From contig JASAMV010007740.1 of NCBI GenBank assembly GCA_030248065.1, positions 1 to 25,187 on the forward strand: a DNA stretch of 25,187 nucleotides. The letters run 5' to 3'. The stretch comes from Rhynchonema sp. JSB1_4. Lineage: Eukaryota; Nematoda; Chromadorea; Monhysterida; Xyalidae. The notes below the pieces were generated by a model. That model was given only the letters and a program-made list of their open reading frames with translations. It was not told where the DNA came from and searched no databases. Of the stretch, positions 1 to 10,797 are shown one piece after another (position 1 is the stretch's first letter; each line of letters begins with the position of its first letter). The position numbers and the translations under genes were made by a program.

Positions 1-735
1 AGCCTTTCACATCTTCCGCACTGGTCGGCGAAGCAAAACACGAAAAACGAAAGGGTTTGAGGTGCTACAGATGCATAAAGGCAGACGGGCGCAGGATTAC
101 GCGAGACGAGTTAATGTCCGGAGCGCAAACAATATGTTCTTCATCATCAATCACTCAGTCAGGACGAATGTCAATATGCACCATCACAATCTGCATAGGT
201 GTCATATCTACTGTAATAAGTTTTCTTCCTTCCTGCTACTGACGATGAAAGGGCATAAAAATGACTGAAAAACAAGTTACACTGTGGTAGTACAACACGT
301 AATTCAACCATTTTTTGCCCTTTCGTCCTCATTATTTGAATGTATGGTATTTTACCAGATTACCACACCAAGTGGCACACACCATCATCATTATTGGGGT
401 TCCAAAGTGATAGCGAAGATTGCGTAAACCGGAAGATTTTTTTCTTACTGATGTGCGGTCACCTCAGATCGTTATCTAAAGCTGTCAGTTCACGCCGAAT
501 CCGTGTACTTCCAGTATGTACCTGCTATGTACATACATGTTACTCACGCTCACTCAGGGCTGTTTTTGAGTTGACAATTTTAATCCACGATCTCAGCCCA
601 CCATATACGTACGGATCAATGAGTCAAGACCAGCAGTCGATCAGTTTCATGTCCGGCGGGTGAATGAAGTTCAGTTTGGACCTTGGTGTGTAGACCAAAT
701 GACGAAATTTTCACCAGTGTTGGAAAACGATGATA

Positions 736-961
736 GGGTGGCATTTTCGAAACGGTGCAAAGCTCAGTTGGGTGTGAAGGTCGGTGTAAGCTCGGTCGAA
801 AGCTCGGTCGGTGTCAGGCTCGGTGTAAACATGAAACATTCCACGTTAACAGCAGGCAATGTTTCATGTTTACACCGAGCTGACACCGACCGAGCTTTCG
901 AATGATCTTACACCGACCTTTACACCCAACTCACCTTTACACCGTTTCGAAAATATCACCC
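736..961. mobile_element. Palindromic MITE, copy 1 (3-bp ATA duplication)
   Basis: This is a 226-bp, almost completely self-complementary element. It opens with GGGTGGCATTTTCGAAACGG and closes with the matching inverted end. Direct ATA repeats (733-735 and 962-964) flank it, which fits a 3-bp target-site duplication. The stem carries repeats of GGTGTAAGCTCGGTC, and the loop is bounded by the inverted pair TGAAACATT (832) and AATGTTTCA (858). It has no coding capacity. Its mirror image in the right arm is copy 2. Confidence 0.88.
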
Positions 962-1545
962 ATAGTTTTTCAAGTGCAAATCAAACTGTTGTCTTGAGTT
1001 GGCTTGAGACCTGTATTGAAGCAAAAAATCAAATGGTCAAATAATAAAATCAAACCTAAGATCAAGCTAGCCGAGATCTTTCACATCATTGCGTACTCAT
1101 CAAAAAGCCGTGTTTATTTTAAGAGTAATATTGAAAAAATCCAAGCTTTGGTTGCACGCTCCACGCACTGTGGAGCTACATAAAGCTGAAACATCAACAG
1201 TTTTTTTCTAGCAAACACACATATGCCTATAAATAACATCCATAATGTTAATGTCATGAAAATGCATGAAAGTTCTCGGGGCGATACACACACGTGCACA
1301 CAATGCACACAACCTTGTGCTCCGTGACCGACTTGAAAATAAAAGTATACGCGTATAATTGCGAGTCGGTCTCAAACATGTGATGCCACAAATCAATAAT
1401 TTATAATCACACAGTCCACACACGGCTAAGTGTCGAAAATGTTTCTGGTGCATCGACCCATAGGTCCAATCACCTATAGGTATACGTTTAATTGTCCTTC
1501 AATTCTTCATTCTGCTTGGTTGGTTCCAATGTGGTGCTGCCTGAC

Positions 1546-2570
1546 TCCGACCCGCCATCCCCAGCCGGCTCTATGCCTCGCGCGCGTTGTTCTTCGAACG
1601 AATAGCAGTAGAATTCACATTCGGTTTTCGATCGCGGTGACCTGTGAAGATTTCGGGATGGGATTGTCTATATTTATATGTATTAGCAAAGGTCTTGTTG
1701 TGCTAAAATACGAGACCATCAAATTGTCATTTTTTGCTATCAGCTGTGTACCTTCCAAACTAATAAGATCATCAAATTGTGTGTAGTCCGCAACATTTGG
1801 TCCCGTGACGCGGCATGGGTAGTATTCGGGGTGAGCTAATGGGAAATCCATGGGAAAACCAAATACCGAAGCTTTCCATGAAGTCCCACCCGAACAGAGC
1901 CCTTTCAGGCTCATAGAGGAAAATTTTGAAGTCCGAAATTTTCATAGGACCGGCGTTCTCCGGCGTTAACCATGTTCGAAAGATGGCTCTTAGAATAAAC
2001 ACGCGGTTACATATCTATTGTACTAAAACAGGAAGACGTATGTGTGTATGTAATATGTGGGTATGTATGTGTGTGCTGCCTGTGGCCCCCTCCCTCGGAA
2101 GCGCGGACGGGTCAATTTTCGCGGGTAGCTTTAGGTATGCTAACGGGTCTTCAGTGGGGGGGGGTGGCACGGCAGGGGCGCGGCGCTGTAGCCGGGCCGT
2201 AGGCACGGGTCCCGTCTAGTAGCTAACTATACTCCCACTGGGGACACGTATCCAACGCCTACTCCATTCAGCCGTTAGTTCCTCCTTCGGCCGCTTTACA
2301 GACGCACAAGGCATATTCGAGGCTGCCGAATGTAAGACCACCGTTCGTCACTGTATAGACTTGGAGTATGAGTTAATGCAACATGTTGCGGCCGGCCCAT
2401 TTCGACCCATATACCTACGCAGACGCGATGTGCACCAGGCATAGTTTGTTGCTACTAAATGGTTGCTGCTAAAAATTTCCCTTTGCTACTAAAAAATCGA
2501 GGTTTAGTAGCAATTGGTAATAGGTAATTTTGAAATAAAAAACCCTGGCACCAGGTCATGGCCTGAGCGG
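1546..2570 (+). repeat. Unit B, copy 1 (left arm)
   Basis: First of four copies of a roughly 1-kb unit. It begins near GACTCCGACCCGCCATCCCC and runs through an Ala/Pro-like GC-rich stretch (2140-2215). It ends in a block rich in TTGCTACTAAA and its complement (2449-2515), followed by the GGTCACGTGACC motif region. Every reading frame is broken. Short open stretches recur between copies only because the DNA recurs. It pairs with copy 4 in the other arm. Confidence 0.82.
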
Positions 2571-2746
2571 ACCGTGATGGTCACGTGACCTCAAAACGAC
2601 CACATAAGCTGGTTCCATGTCGGCATAAAATATCAATGCTTGTGCAAATGAGCACGGACTTCGTCAGGGCTGGGCAGCGAAAAAAACTAAAATGTACGAA
2701 CTGCAAAAAATGACAGAAACACACAAAAAAATTATAAATGATAGAC

Positions 2747-2882
2747 CTCCACAAATTGTAGTCGAGTTCCTGACAGTACGGGAACACATAACTTTCACAT
2801 TGGTCGGTGCCCGTGAATCGATTCACACGTCGGAACCATCTCGTCACCTTTTGTGCCGCTTCGCGATTGTCGACGTCACCGC
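2747..2882 (-). pseudogene. Kunitz-like exon piece, left arm (degenerate)
   Basis: Read on the minus strand, this 136-bp stretch sits between an AG acceptor (TTTCAAG) and a GT donor. It encodes a peptide containing RWFRRVNRFTG, CESYVFPYC and QELDYNLW. This follows the Kunitz/BPTI core: an R-[WY]-F strand, TG, then Cys-x7-Cys with aromatic residues between, and an Asn six residues after the second Cys. The Cys normally found a few residues before the RWF strand is replaced by Ala, and the C-terminal cysteines are not in this piece. The peptide is identical to the right-arm copy, with at least one synonymous difference (TGT versus TGC). It is probably part of a captured, non-functional inhibitor gene. 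Kunitz membership is inferred from motif spacing. Confidence 0.5.
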
Positions 2883-3127
2883 CTTGAAACATCAGGCACA
2901 TGTAATGAGTATTAGCCCGTTACAGATGTGGATCCGTCCAGATGTGGCTGGATCAAGGATTAGGAACAAATTTACGGGCCCCGGCACTGAACTAAACCTA
3001 GATTCGAAAATTTGTACCAGTTTGTACCAGAGTGCTCGGACCAAAAAATTTCATCTAATATTCGGATTCATCGTGCCCGAAAACGCAGAGCACTCACTTT
3101 TTACCTGAAGTCCACCTACATGCATTT

Positions 3128-3307
3128 CTAGCACATAATCCTTAACGTAGGGGACTGACTTCTGAAACACCCTGTATACATTTTACAGATTCTAGGGTCG
3201 AGCACAAATTCAAACCTACCCGCCCAACAACAATACAGTTCGTCAGCAAATTGTTTCGGTCCGTTTCCAGATCCCTGGGGCAAATCTGTGCGACAGATGG
3301 GGCCCAT
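3128..3307 (-). pseudogene. Second Kunitz-like piece, left arm (weak)
   Basis: The minus-strand frame encodes ICRTDLPQGSGNGPKQ, then ELYCCWAGRFEFVLDPRIC, KMYTGC and a final Cys before a stop. RF-x-F, Cys, then Y-T-G-C resembles the centre of a Kunitz domain, but the spacing is two residues short between the last two core cysteines. The YTGC codons also coincide with TACAGGGTGT, a sequence type common at transposon ends, so part of the match may be chance. It differs from the right-arm copy at a few residues (Q/R, P/S, L/V). Confidence 0.33.
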
Positions 3308-3335
3308 AAATAAAGAGAAGCCCAGGTGTGCCAAC

Positions 3336-3515
3336 CTTCACTCGGACATCCCTTGACCATAAGGTCATGCCACAACACGAAGGGCATCGGGTCACAACCA
3401 CGTGCCGGACTGCCAATGGGACACGCGCACAATTGACAACCGTTGCGTTCAGTGACCAGTGCGCAGTCGAGACCAGTGCACAACATCGGCGGACAGTTCT
3501 GTACAATCAGACGAC
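3336..3515 (-). pseudogene. Antistasin-like exon, left arm
   Basis: On the minus strand, a CTGCTGCAG acceptor precedes a 180-nt open stretch that ends at a GT donor, with phase 1 at both ends. The peptide contains NCPPMLCTGLDC, ERNGCQLCACP, GCDP and KGCP. The pattern Cys-Pro-Pro-x2-Cys, then x-x-x-Gly-Cys-x2-Cys-x-Cys-Pro is that of antistasin-like serine protease inhibitor domains, which are secreted. Symmetric phase-1 exons are typical of shuffled extracellular modules. The sequence is identical to the right-arm exon at 5702-5881. No signal peptide, full-length frame or promoter can be tied to it, so I treat it as a captured gene fragment. It could still be a live exon of a gene extending elsewhere. 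Confidence 0.6.
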
Positions 3516-3794
3516 CTGCAGCAGCACATAAAACTGCTTATTAGGTACGTGTGATTTCTGGGAAATGCTGTGTGAATCGCATCGCAGGTATACATCTTTG
3601 TGTTGTTTCGCAAGTTGTTCACACAATGTGTGTTTCTGTCATTGCTTTGCGGTTTGTACTGTTTAGTTTTTTTCGCTTGTCAGCCCTATAAGCCCGTGCT
3701 CATTTGCACAGCAGTGGTATTTTATGCCGACATGAACCAGCTCACGTTTTCGTGGTCGTTTTGAGGTCACGTGACCATCACGTCCGCTCAGGCC

Positions 3795-4200
3795 ATGACC
3801 TGGTGCCAGGATTCTTTTTTTCAAAATTACCTAGTGCCAATTGCTATTAAATCCTCGATTTTTTGGTGGCGAAAGGAAAATTTTAGGCGGCGAATTGCTT
3901 CATTTCGTGGCGAAAAACCATGCCTGGTGCACATCCCGTCTGCGTAGGTAATGGGTCGAAATGAGCAGGCCGCGACGTGTTGCATTAACTCATACTCCAA
4001 GTCTGCTATAGTGACGAACGGTGGTCTTACATTCGGCAGCCTCAAATATAATTGTGTCTGTAAAGCGGCCGAAGGAGGAACTAACGGCTGAGTGGAGTAG
4101 GCGTTGGATGCGTGTGCCCAGTGGGACCATAGTTAGCTACTGGTCGTGACCCGTGCCTGCGGCCCGGCCGCAGCGCCGCGCCCGTGCCCGTGCCACCCCC
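3795..4200 (-). repeat. Unit B, copy 2 (partial, inverted, A-to-G rich)
   Basis: This is the distal part of unit B in inverted orientation, ending at a C-rich junction near 4200 where copy 3 starts in the other direction. Against copies 1, 3 and 4 it shows a run of private A-to-G changes on the plus strand. TTAGTAGCAAAG has become TTGGTGGCGAAAG near 3862, AGCAGCAA has become GGCGGCGA near 3887, and GCAACATG has become GCGACGTG near 3974. See the matching finding. Confidence 0.8.
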
Positions 4201-4205
4201 ACCCC

Positions 4206-5235
4206 TTCCGACCCGCCATCCCCAGCCGGCTCTATGCCTCGCGCGCGTTGTCTTCGAACGAATAGCGGTGAGACCCACATTTCGGTTTTCGATCGCGGTG
4301 ACCTGTGAAGATTTGGGGATAGGATTTTGTATTTTTATATGTATATAGCAATGGTCTTGTTGCTGTAAAAATCACAATTTCATCAAATTCTCATTTTTGC
4401 TATACAGCTACCTTCCAAACTAATAAGATCATAAAAATATGTGCAGCCCGCAGCATTTGGTCCCGTGACACAGCATGGGTAGTATTTGAGGTGAGCTGAT
4501 GCATGTTGAATAGATGGGAAAACCAAATCTCGAAGCTTCATGAAGTCCCATCCGAACAGAGCCCTTTCAGGCTCATAGAGGAAAATTTTGAAGTCCGAAA
4601 TTTTCATAGACCGGGCTTCTCCGGCGTTAACCATGTTGGAAGAGTGGCTCTTAGAATAAACACGCGGTTACATATCTATTGTACTAAAACAGGAAGACGT
4701 ATGTGTGTATGTATATGTGGGTATGTATGAGTGTGGCCTGTGGCCCCCTCCCTCGGAAGCGCGGACGGGTCAATTTCACGGGTAGCTTTGGGTACTGTGA
4801 CGGGTCTTGAGGGGGGTGGGGGTGGCACGGCGCAGGGCGCGGCGCTCGGCCGGGCCGCAGGCGCGGGTCACGACTAGTAGCTAACTCTGGTCCCACTGGG
4901 CACACGTATCCAACGCCTACTGCCAGTCAGCCGTTAGTTCCTCCTTCGGCCGCTTTACAGACACAAGGTTTGTCGAGGCTGCCAAATGTAAGACCACCGT
5001 TCGTCACTAGATAGACTTGGAGTATGAGTTAATGCAACATGTTGCAGCCAGCCATCGACCCATTACCTACGCAGACGGGATGTGCACGGCATGGTTTTTT
5101 GCTACTAAATGGTAGCAATTAGCTGCTAAAAAATTTCCCGTTGCTACTAAAAAAATAGAGGTTTCATCGCCCCGATTGGCTAATCCGGTAATTTTGAAAT
5201 AAAAAATCCTGGCACCAGGTCGTGGCCTGAGCGGA
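4206..5235 (+). repeat. Unit B, copy 3 (centre of palindrome)
   Basis: A forward B unit starts abruptly at the C-rich junction with CGACCCGCCATCCCCAGCCG and ends just before the GGTCACGTGACC block. Its second half pairs with copy 2 and closes the big palindrome. Its first half (4206-4700) is the unpaired centre. It is noticeably diverged from copy 1, with several small indels. Confidence 0.8.
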
Positions 5236-5386
5236 CGTGATGGTCACGTGACCTCAAAACGACCACGAAAACGTGAGCTGGTTCCATGTCGGCATGAGAT
5301 ATCACTGTTTGTGCAAATAGAGCACGGACTTCGGTGCGGCTCGAGCAGCGAAAAAAAACTAAAATGTTGCCAGAACCGCAACGATG

Positions 5387-5584
<198 letters not shown>

Positions 5585-5701
5585 CACACATTGTGTGAAC
5601 AACTTGCGAAACAACACAAAGATGTATACCTGCGATGCGATTCACACAGCATTTCCCAGAAATCACACGTACCTAATAAGCAGTTTTATGTGCTGCTGCA
5701 G

Positions 5702-5881
5702 GTCGTCTGATTGTACAGAACTGTCCGCCGATGTTGTGCACTGGTCTCGACTGCGCACTGGTCACTGAACGCAACGGTTGTCAATTGTGCGCGTGTCCCA
5801 TTGGCAGTCCGGCACGTGGTTGTGACCCGATGCCCTTCGTGTTGTGGCATGACCTTATGGTCAAGGGATGTCCGAGTGAAG
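5702..5881 (+). pseudogene. Antistasin-like exon, right arm
   Basis: Plus-strand mirror of the left-arm exon: acceptor CTGCTGCAG ending at 5701, a 180-nt open stretch, and donor GT at 5882, with phase 1 at both ends. It encodes the same peptide (NCPPMLCTGLDC, ERNGCQLCACP, DPMPF, KGCP), with antistasin-type cysteine spacing. Known antistasin domains are secreted inhibitors of serine proteases. On this strand the inhibitor-like pieces follow in the order antistasin, Kunitz-like (5929 on), Kunitz-like (6335-6470), as in a multidomain inhibitor gene. A 47-bp stretch (5882-5928) with GT and AG ends would join the antistasin frame to the Kunitz-like frame in phase, but it is shorter than any other intron seen here. 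Function is unproven. Confidence 0.6.
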
Positions 5882-5906
5882 GTTGGCACCTGGCTTCTCT
5901 GTATTT

Positions 5907-6086
5907 ATGGGCCCCATCTGTCGCACAGATTTGCCCCGGGGATCTGGAAACGGATCGAAACAATTTGCTGACGAACTGTATTGTTGTTGGGCGGGTAGGT
6001 TTGAATTTGTGCTCGACCCTAGAATCTGTAAAATGTATACAGGGTGTTTCAGAAGTCAGTCCCCTACGTTAAGGATTATGTGCTAG
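5907..6086 (+). pseudogene. Second Kunitz-like piece, right arm (weak)
   Basis: The frame reads ICRTDLPRGSGNGSKQ, ELYCCWAGRFEFVLDPRIC, KMYTGC and then a final Cys directly before a TAG stop at 6084-6086. Resemblance to Kunitz domains rests on the RF-x-F strand, the following Cys and the Y-T-G-C. The spacing to the second of these cysteines is 5 rather than 7, and the one to the last is 11 rather than 12. It may be a decayed domain or coincidence with a transposon-end-like TACAGGGTGTTTCAGAAG. Confidence 0.33.
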
Positions 6087-6334
6087 AAATGCATGTAGGT
6101 GGACTTCAGGTAAAAAGTGAGTGCTCTGCGTTTTCGGGCACGATGAATCCGAATATTAGATGAAATTTTTTGGTCCGAGCACTCTGGTACAAACTGGTAC
6201 AAATTTTTGAAAAATCTAGGTTTAGTTCCGTGCCGGGGCCCGTAAATTTGTTCCTAATCCTTGATCCAGCCACATCTGGACGGATCCATATCTGTAACGG
6301 ACTAATACTCATTACCTGTGCCTGATGTTTCAAG

Positions 6335-6470
6335 GCGGTGACGTCGACAATCGCGAAGCGGCACAAAAGGTGACGAGATGGTTCCGACGTGTGAATCGAT
6401 TCACGGGCACCGACCAATGTGAAAGTTATGTGTTCCCGTACTGCCAGGAACTCGACTACAATTTGTGGAG
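6335..6470 (+). pseudogene. Kunitz-like exon piece, right arm (degenerate)
   Basis: Acceptor TTTCAAG ends at 6334 and a GT donor follows at 6471. The 136-nt stretch enters in phase 1 and leaves in phase 2. The peptide has DVDNREAAQKVTRWF, RRVNRFTG, CESYVFPYC and QELDYNLW. Cys-x7-Cys with Tyr and Phe at the usual aromatic places matches the Kunitz core, whose secreted members block serine proteases. One expected cysteine is Ala, and the last two would have to lie in another exon that I cannot find. The protein is identical to the left-arm piece. Confidence 0.5.
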
Positions 6471-6649
6471 GTCGATCATTTATAATTTTTTTGTGTGTTT
6501 CTGTCATTGTTTGCGGTTTGTACATTTTAGTTTTTTTTCGCTGCCCAGCCCTGACGAAGTCCGTGCTCATTTGCACAAGCAGTGATATTTTATGCCGACA
6601 TGGAACCAGCTCACGTTTTCGTGGTCGTTTTGAGGTCACGTGACCATCA

Positions 6650-7672
6650 CGTCCGCTCAGGCCATGACCTGGTGCCAGGATTTTTTATTTCAAAATTACC
6701 TATTACCAATTGCTACTAAACCTCGATTTTTTAGTAGCAAAGGGAAATTTTTAGCAGCAAATTGCTACCATTTAGTAGCAAAAAACCATGCCTGGTGCAC
6801 ATCCCGTCTGCGTAGGTAATGGGTCGAAATGGGCCGGCCGCAACATGTTGCATTAACTCATACTCCAAGTCTATCTAGTGACGAACGGTGGTCTTACATT
6901 CGGCAGCCTCGAATATGCCTTGTGTCTGTAAAGCGGCCGAAGGAGGAACTAACGGCTGAATGGAGTAGGCGTTGGATACGTGTGCCCAGTGGGACCATAG
7001 TTAGCTACTAGTCGTGACCCGTGCCTGCGGCCCGGCCGCAGCGCCGCGCCCGTGCCGTGCCACCCCCACCCCCCTCGAAGACCCGTTATCATACCCAAAG
7101 CTACCCGTGAAAATTGACCCGTCCGCGCTTCCGAGGGAGGGGGCCACAGGCCACACTCATACATACCCACATATACATACACACATACGTCTTCCTGTTT
7201 TAGTACAATAGATATGTAACCGCGTGTTTATTCTAAGAGCCATCTTTCGAACATGGTTAACGCCGGAGAACGCCGGTCCTATGAAAATTTCGGACTTCAA
7301 AATTTTCCTCTATGAGCCTGAAAGGGCTCTGTTCGGATGGGACTTCATGGAAAGCTTCGGTATTTGGTTTTCCCATTGATTCAACATGCATTAGCTCACC
7401 TCAAATACTACCCATGCCGCGTCACGGGACCAAATGCTGCGGGCTGCACACAATTTGATGATCTTATTAGTTTGGAAGGTAGCTGATAGCAAAAATGACA
7501 ATTTGATGAAATCGTGTTTTAGCACAACAAGACCATTGCTATATACATATAAATATAGACAATCCCATCCCGAAATCTTCACAGGTCACCGCGATCGAAA
7601 ACCGAATGTGAATTCTACTGCTATTCGTTCGAAGAACAACGCGCGCGAGGCATAGAGCCGGCTGGGGATGGC
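6650..7672 (-). repeat. Unit B, copy 4 (right arm, inverted)
   Basis: Inverted copy of unit B, pairing with copy 1. It includes the complement of the GC-rich segment (7014-7075) and the block with TTTAGTAGCAAA repeats (6720-6785). At the sites where copy 2 has G, this copy keeps A, so it is a useful outgroup for judging the changes in copy 2. Confidence 0.82.
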
Positions 7673-8265
7673 GGGTCGGAGTCAGGCAGCACCACATTGG
7701 CACCAACCAAGCAGAATGAAGAATTGAAGGACAATTAAACGTGTACCTATAGGTGATTGGACCTATGGGTCGATGCACCAGAAACATTTTCGACACTTAG
7801 CCGTGTGTGGACTGTGTGATTATAAATTATTGATTTGTGGCATCACATGTTTTGAGACCGACTCCGCAATTATACGCGTATACTTTTATTTTTAAGTCGG
7901 TCACGGAGCACAAGGTTGTGTGCATTGTGTGCACGTGTGTGTATCGCCCCGAGAACTTTCATGCATTTTCATGACATTAACATTATGGATGTTATTTATA
8001 GGCATATGTGTGTTTGCTACGGAAAAAAACTGTCGGTGTTTCAGCTTTATGTAGCTCCACAGCGCGTGGAGCGTGCAACCAAAGCTTGCATTTCCAATTT
8101 ACTCTTAAAATAAACACGGCTTTTTGATGAGTACGCAATGATGTGAAAGACCTCGGCTAGCCTGATCTTAGGTTTGATTTTATTATTTGACCATTTGATT
8201 TTTTGCTTCAATACAGGTCTCAAGCCAACTCAAGACAACAGTTTGATTTGCACTTGAAAAACTAT

Positions 8266-8490
8266 GGGTGATATTTTCGAAACGGTGTAAAGGTGAGTTG
8301 GGTGTAAAGGTCGGTGTAAGCTCAATCGAAAGCTCGGTCGGTGTCAGCTCGGTGTAAACATGAAACATTGCCTGCTGTTAACGTGGAATGTTTCATGTTT
8401 ACACCGAGCTGACACCGACCGAGCTTTCGACCGAGCTTACACCGACCTTTACACCCAACTGAGCTTTACACCGTTTCGAAAATGCCACCC
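8266..8490. mobile_element. Palindromic MITE, copy 2 (3-bp TAT duplication)
   Basis: Mirror image of copy 1 in the right arm, 225 bp, flanked by TAT at 8263-8265 and 8491-8493. Because it sits at the mirrored position with a complementary duplication, it is the same insertion event as copy 1, made before the palindrome formed. The two have since diverged by a few substitutions and a single-base indel. Confidence 0.88.
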
Positions 8491-9223
8491 TATCATCGTT
8501 TTCCAACACTGGTGAAGCTCTGCATAACTATGGTCTACACACCAAGGTCCAAACTGAACTTCATTCACCCGCCGGACATGAAACTGATCGACTGCTGGTC
8601 TTGACTCATTGATACCGTACGTATATGGTGGGCTGAGATCGTGGATTAAAATCGTCAACTCAAAAACAGCCCTGAGTGAGCGTGAGTAACATGTATGTAC
8701 ATAGCAGGTACATACTGGAAGTACACGGATTCGGCGTGAACTGACAGCTTTAGATAACGATCTGAGGTGACCGCATATCAGTAAGAAAAAAATCTTCCGG
8801 TTTACGCAATCTTCGCTATCACTTTGGAACCCCAATAATGATGATGGTGTGTGCCACTTGGTGTGGTAATCTGGTAAAATACCATACATTCAAGTAATGA
8901 GGACGAAAGGGCAAAAAATGGTTGAAATACGTGTTGTACTACCACAGTGTAACTTGTTTTTCAGTCATTTTTATGCCCTTTCATCGTCATAATAGGTAGG
9001 AAGAAAACTTATTACAGTACATACTACACCTATGCACATTGCGATGGTGCATATTGACATTCGTTCTCACTGTGTCTAACTGTACAATCACACATTGCAA
9101 GACTTGGGACATTACTCGTTTCTTGTAAGCCTGCGCCCGTCTGCCTTTATGCATTGTAGCACCTCAAACCCTTTCGTTTTTCGTGTTTTGCTTCGCCGAC
9201 CAGTGCGGAAGATGTGAAAGGCT

Positions 9224-10797
9224 CCACTTGCTATCAACCGGTTGGAAAGTTTCAATATTCGAGAGTTATACAATAGCCGAATGTGCGGTGTACCCCGAAT
9301 TTTACGGTCTAGACGCGATTTGTAACACTTGGTGCTTTTAATAACCAGTGTGCAATGCAATGCAAATTACACAATATGGAAAAGCTGACTTTTTTGTGCG
9401 CACAGTTTCAGCTATCGCTGAAGGCAAATTCGAACCGAGCGCTGGACGTTTTACAACAATGAAATCCGAAAATATGTTTCAGCGCGCGACAAATGACCTA
9501 ACCAAAATATGCCGTGGTTTGGTGAAAAATTGTCATTCGTTGTGAGGCCATACGGAACGGGGCAACGACTTAGTACCCCTTCACCAAAACGGGCTGTATT
9601 TTTCTCGTGATCACATGGGGGACCCACTAAATCTACGCACAAAATGCAAACAAAAAACAGGACTGAACATGTTCTCGGTGATGTCATTGTTCTATGTGCC
9701 ATTGCGAGAATGTCAGTGAACTTGGTTCTATCTCTCGCAGGAAAACTTTCCTTATTTAGAGATGTTCGCTGTTGCTATCATACACATGGGCGGATCAAGC
9801 ATTATAAGTTGGCTACAACAGATATTTTGCCTCCCATACAGACTCAGTTGCACACCTGTCAGGTACCCAGGTACTGCACCTGCGAGTTGGATCTGATGGG
9901 AAAACGGTAAAATGAAAAAACTTGGGACAAAAACGCACGGCAATCCGTCTCAATGTTGTCGCTTGTGTCACCCGCAATTCAACTCGCGCCGGTTTTTGAG
10001 GGCCAGCGGATAAAAGAGCGGCAACAAAAAACGTTGGTGACAAAGCAATGAAACGAACATGAAACCACCATCTAGTGCATCAGTGCACACTGACGATGAC
10101 CTGATCATCACCCGTCTGTGAAGACAGGTCTTTGTGCAACACAATACACTGTACAATTCTCACTTATAAAGGAAAACTGCTCATGCCCATACACATATCA
10201 AAACTGCAAAGGTCATTCACCCTGATGATGGCCGGATGCACCGGTTGTCTGTCAGATTTCATGTATAACAAGAAAAACACACGAACAGACAACACAATAC
10301 AGACTGCATGAACCACGATAAAGTTTTGATCTAAAAATATTAAACGTTTCAAACATTTCAACCCCGCCGCACAGGTTTCTAGGTTTTTTTTCACCGCTAT
10401 TTCATCCATCCACAATTTCTTTTCGGTTGCACAAATGAAGTTCACCCTCATACAGTATACAAGCCGGTGTGACGCGGTGGGCTGTGCAGTACAATAATGC
10501 GCGTTCTGTCACATATTCAACGAAATGTGTGCGTTATATTATGTACTTTGCCGGTCAGGCTACAACTATTATCACGGTGCACAAAATGCAGACAAATTAC
10601 AGTAGTCTCCCGGTGTTGGGCCGAGAAAATCCGGTTTTCGCGAGCGATAGAGTTGCATCTGGACTTCTCTTCACTCGCAGCTTTTCCTGAATCTCACCCC
10701 GGGGACGCTCATTCAATATTTCTTTTATCTTGCACCGTTGGCATTTTGCTGAAAGTGTCGTACATTCGACCGAAAATTCCTGCAAAAATTGTTCAAC
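9224..10797. other. Non-coding stretch upstream of the calexcitin gene
   Basis: I see no convincing exon on either strand. Open stretches here lack splice sites that fit together or recognisable motifs. The right boundary of the palindrome lies somewhere from 9223 onward, since its partner would be left of the window. A TATA-like GGATAAAAGAGCGG at about 10008-10021 and the AT-poor 10600-10797 segment could hold the promoter and 5' untranslated region of the downstream gene, but nothing in the sequence fixes a start site. Confidence 0.5.

Noticed and set aside
340..663. 107-codon open frame, repeated inverted at 8449-8889
   Set aside because: It crosses no splice sites, has no domain, and the two copies are the two palindrome arms, which diverge in frame after about residue 92. 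Its presence in both arms is not evidence of coding.
1772..2002. Minus-strand frame with KISDFKIFLYEPERALFGWDF, reminiscent of the N terminus of a Na/K-ATPase beta subunit
   Set aside because: The likeness is a few residues only, there is no following membrane segment, and the frame is broken in all B copies. It recurs because the DNA unit is repeated.
3150..3180. TACAGGGTGTTTCAGAAGTC as the end of a mariner-like element
   Set aside because: Only one such end per arm is seen, with no inverted partner at a reasonable distance. It is kept only as a caution for the Kunitz-like reading.
9451..9702. Minus-strand frame starting with a hydrophobic, signal-peptide-like stretch (CSVLFFVCILCVDL)
   Set aside because: There is no good donor in phase and no further exon. 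Short hydrophobic starts are common by chance in AT-rich DNA.
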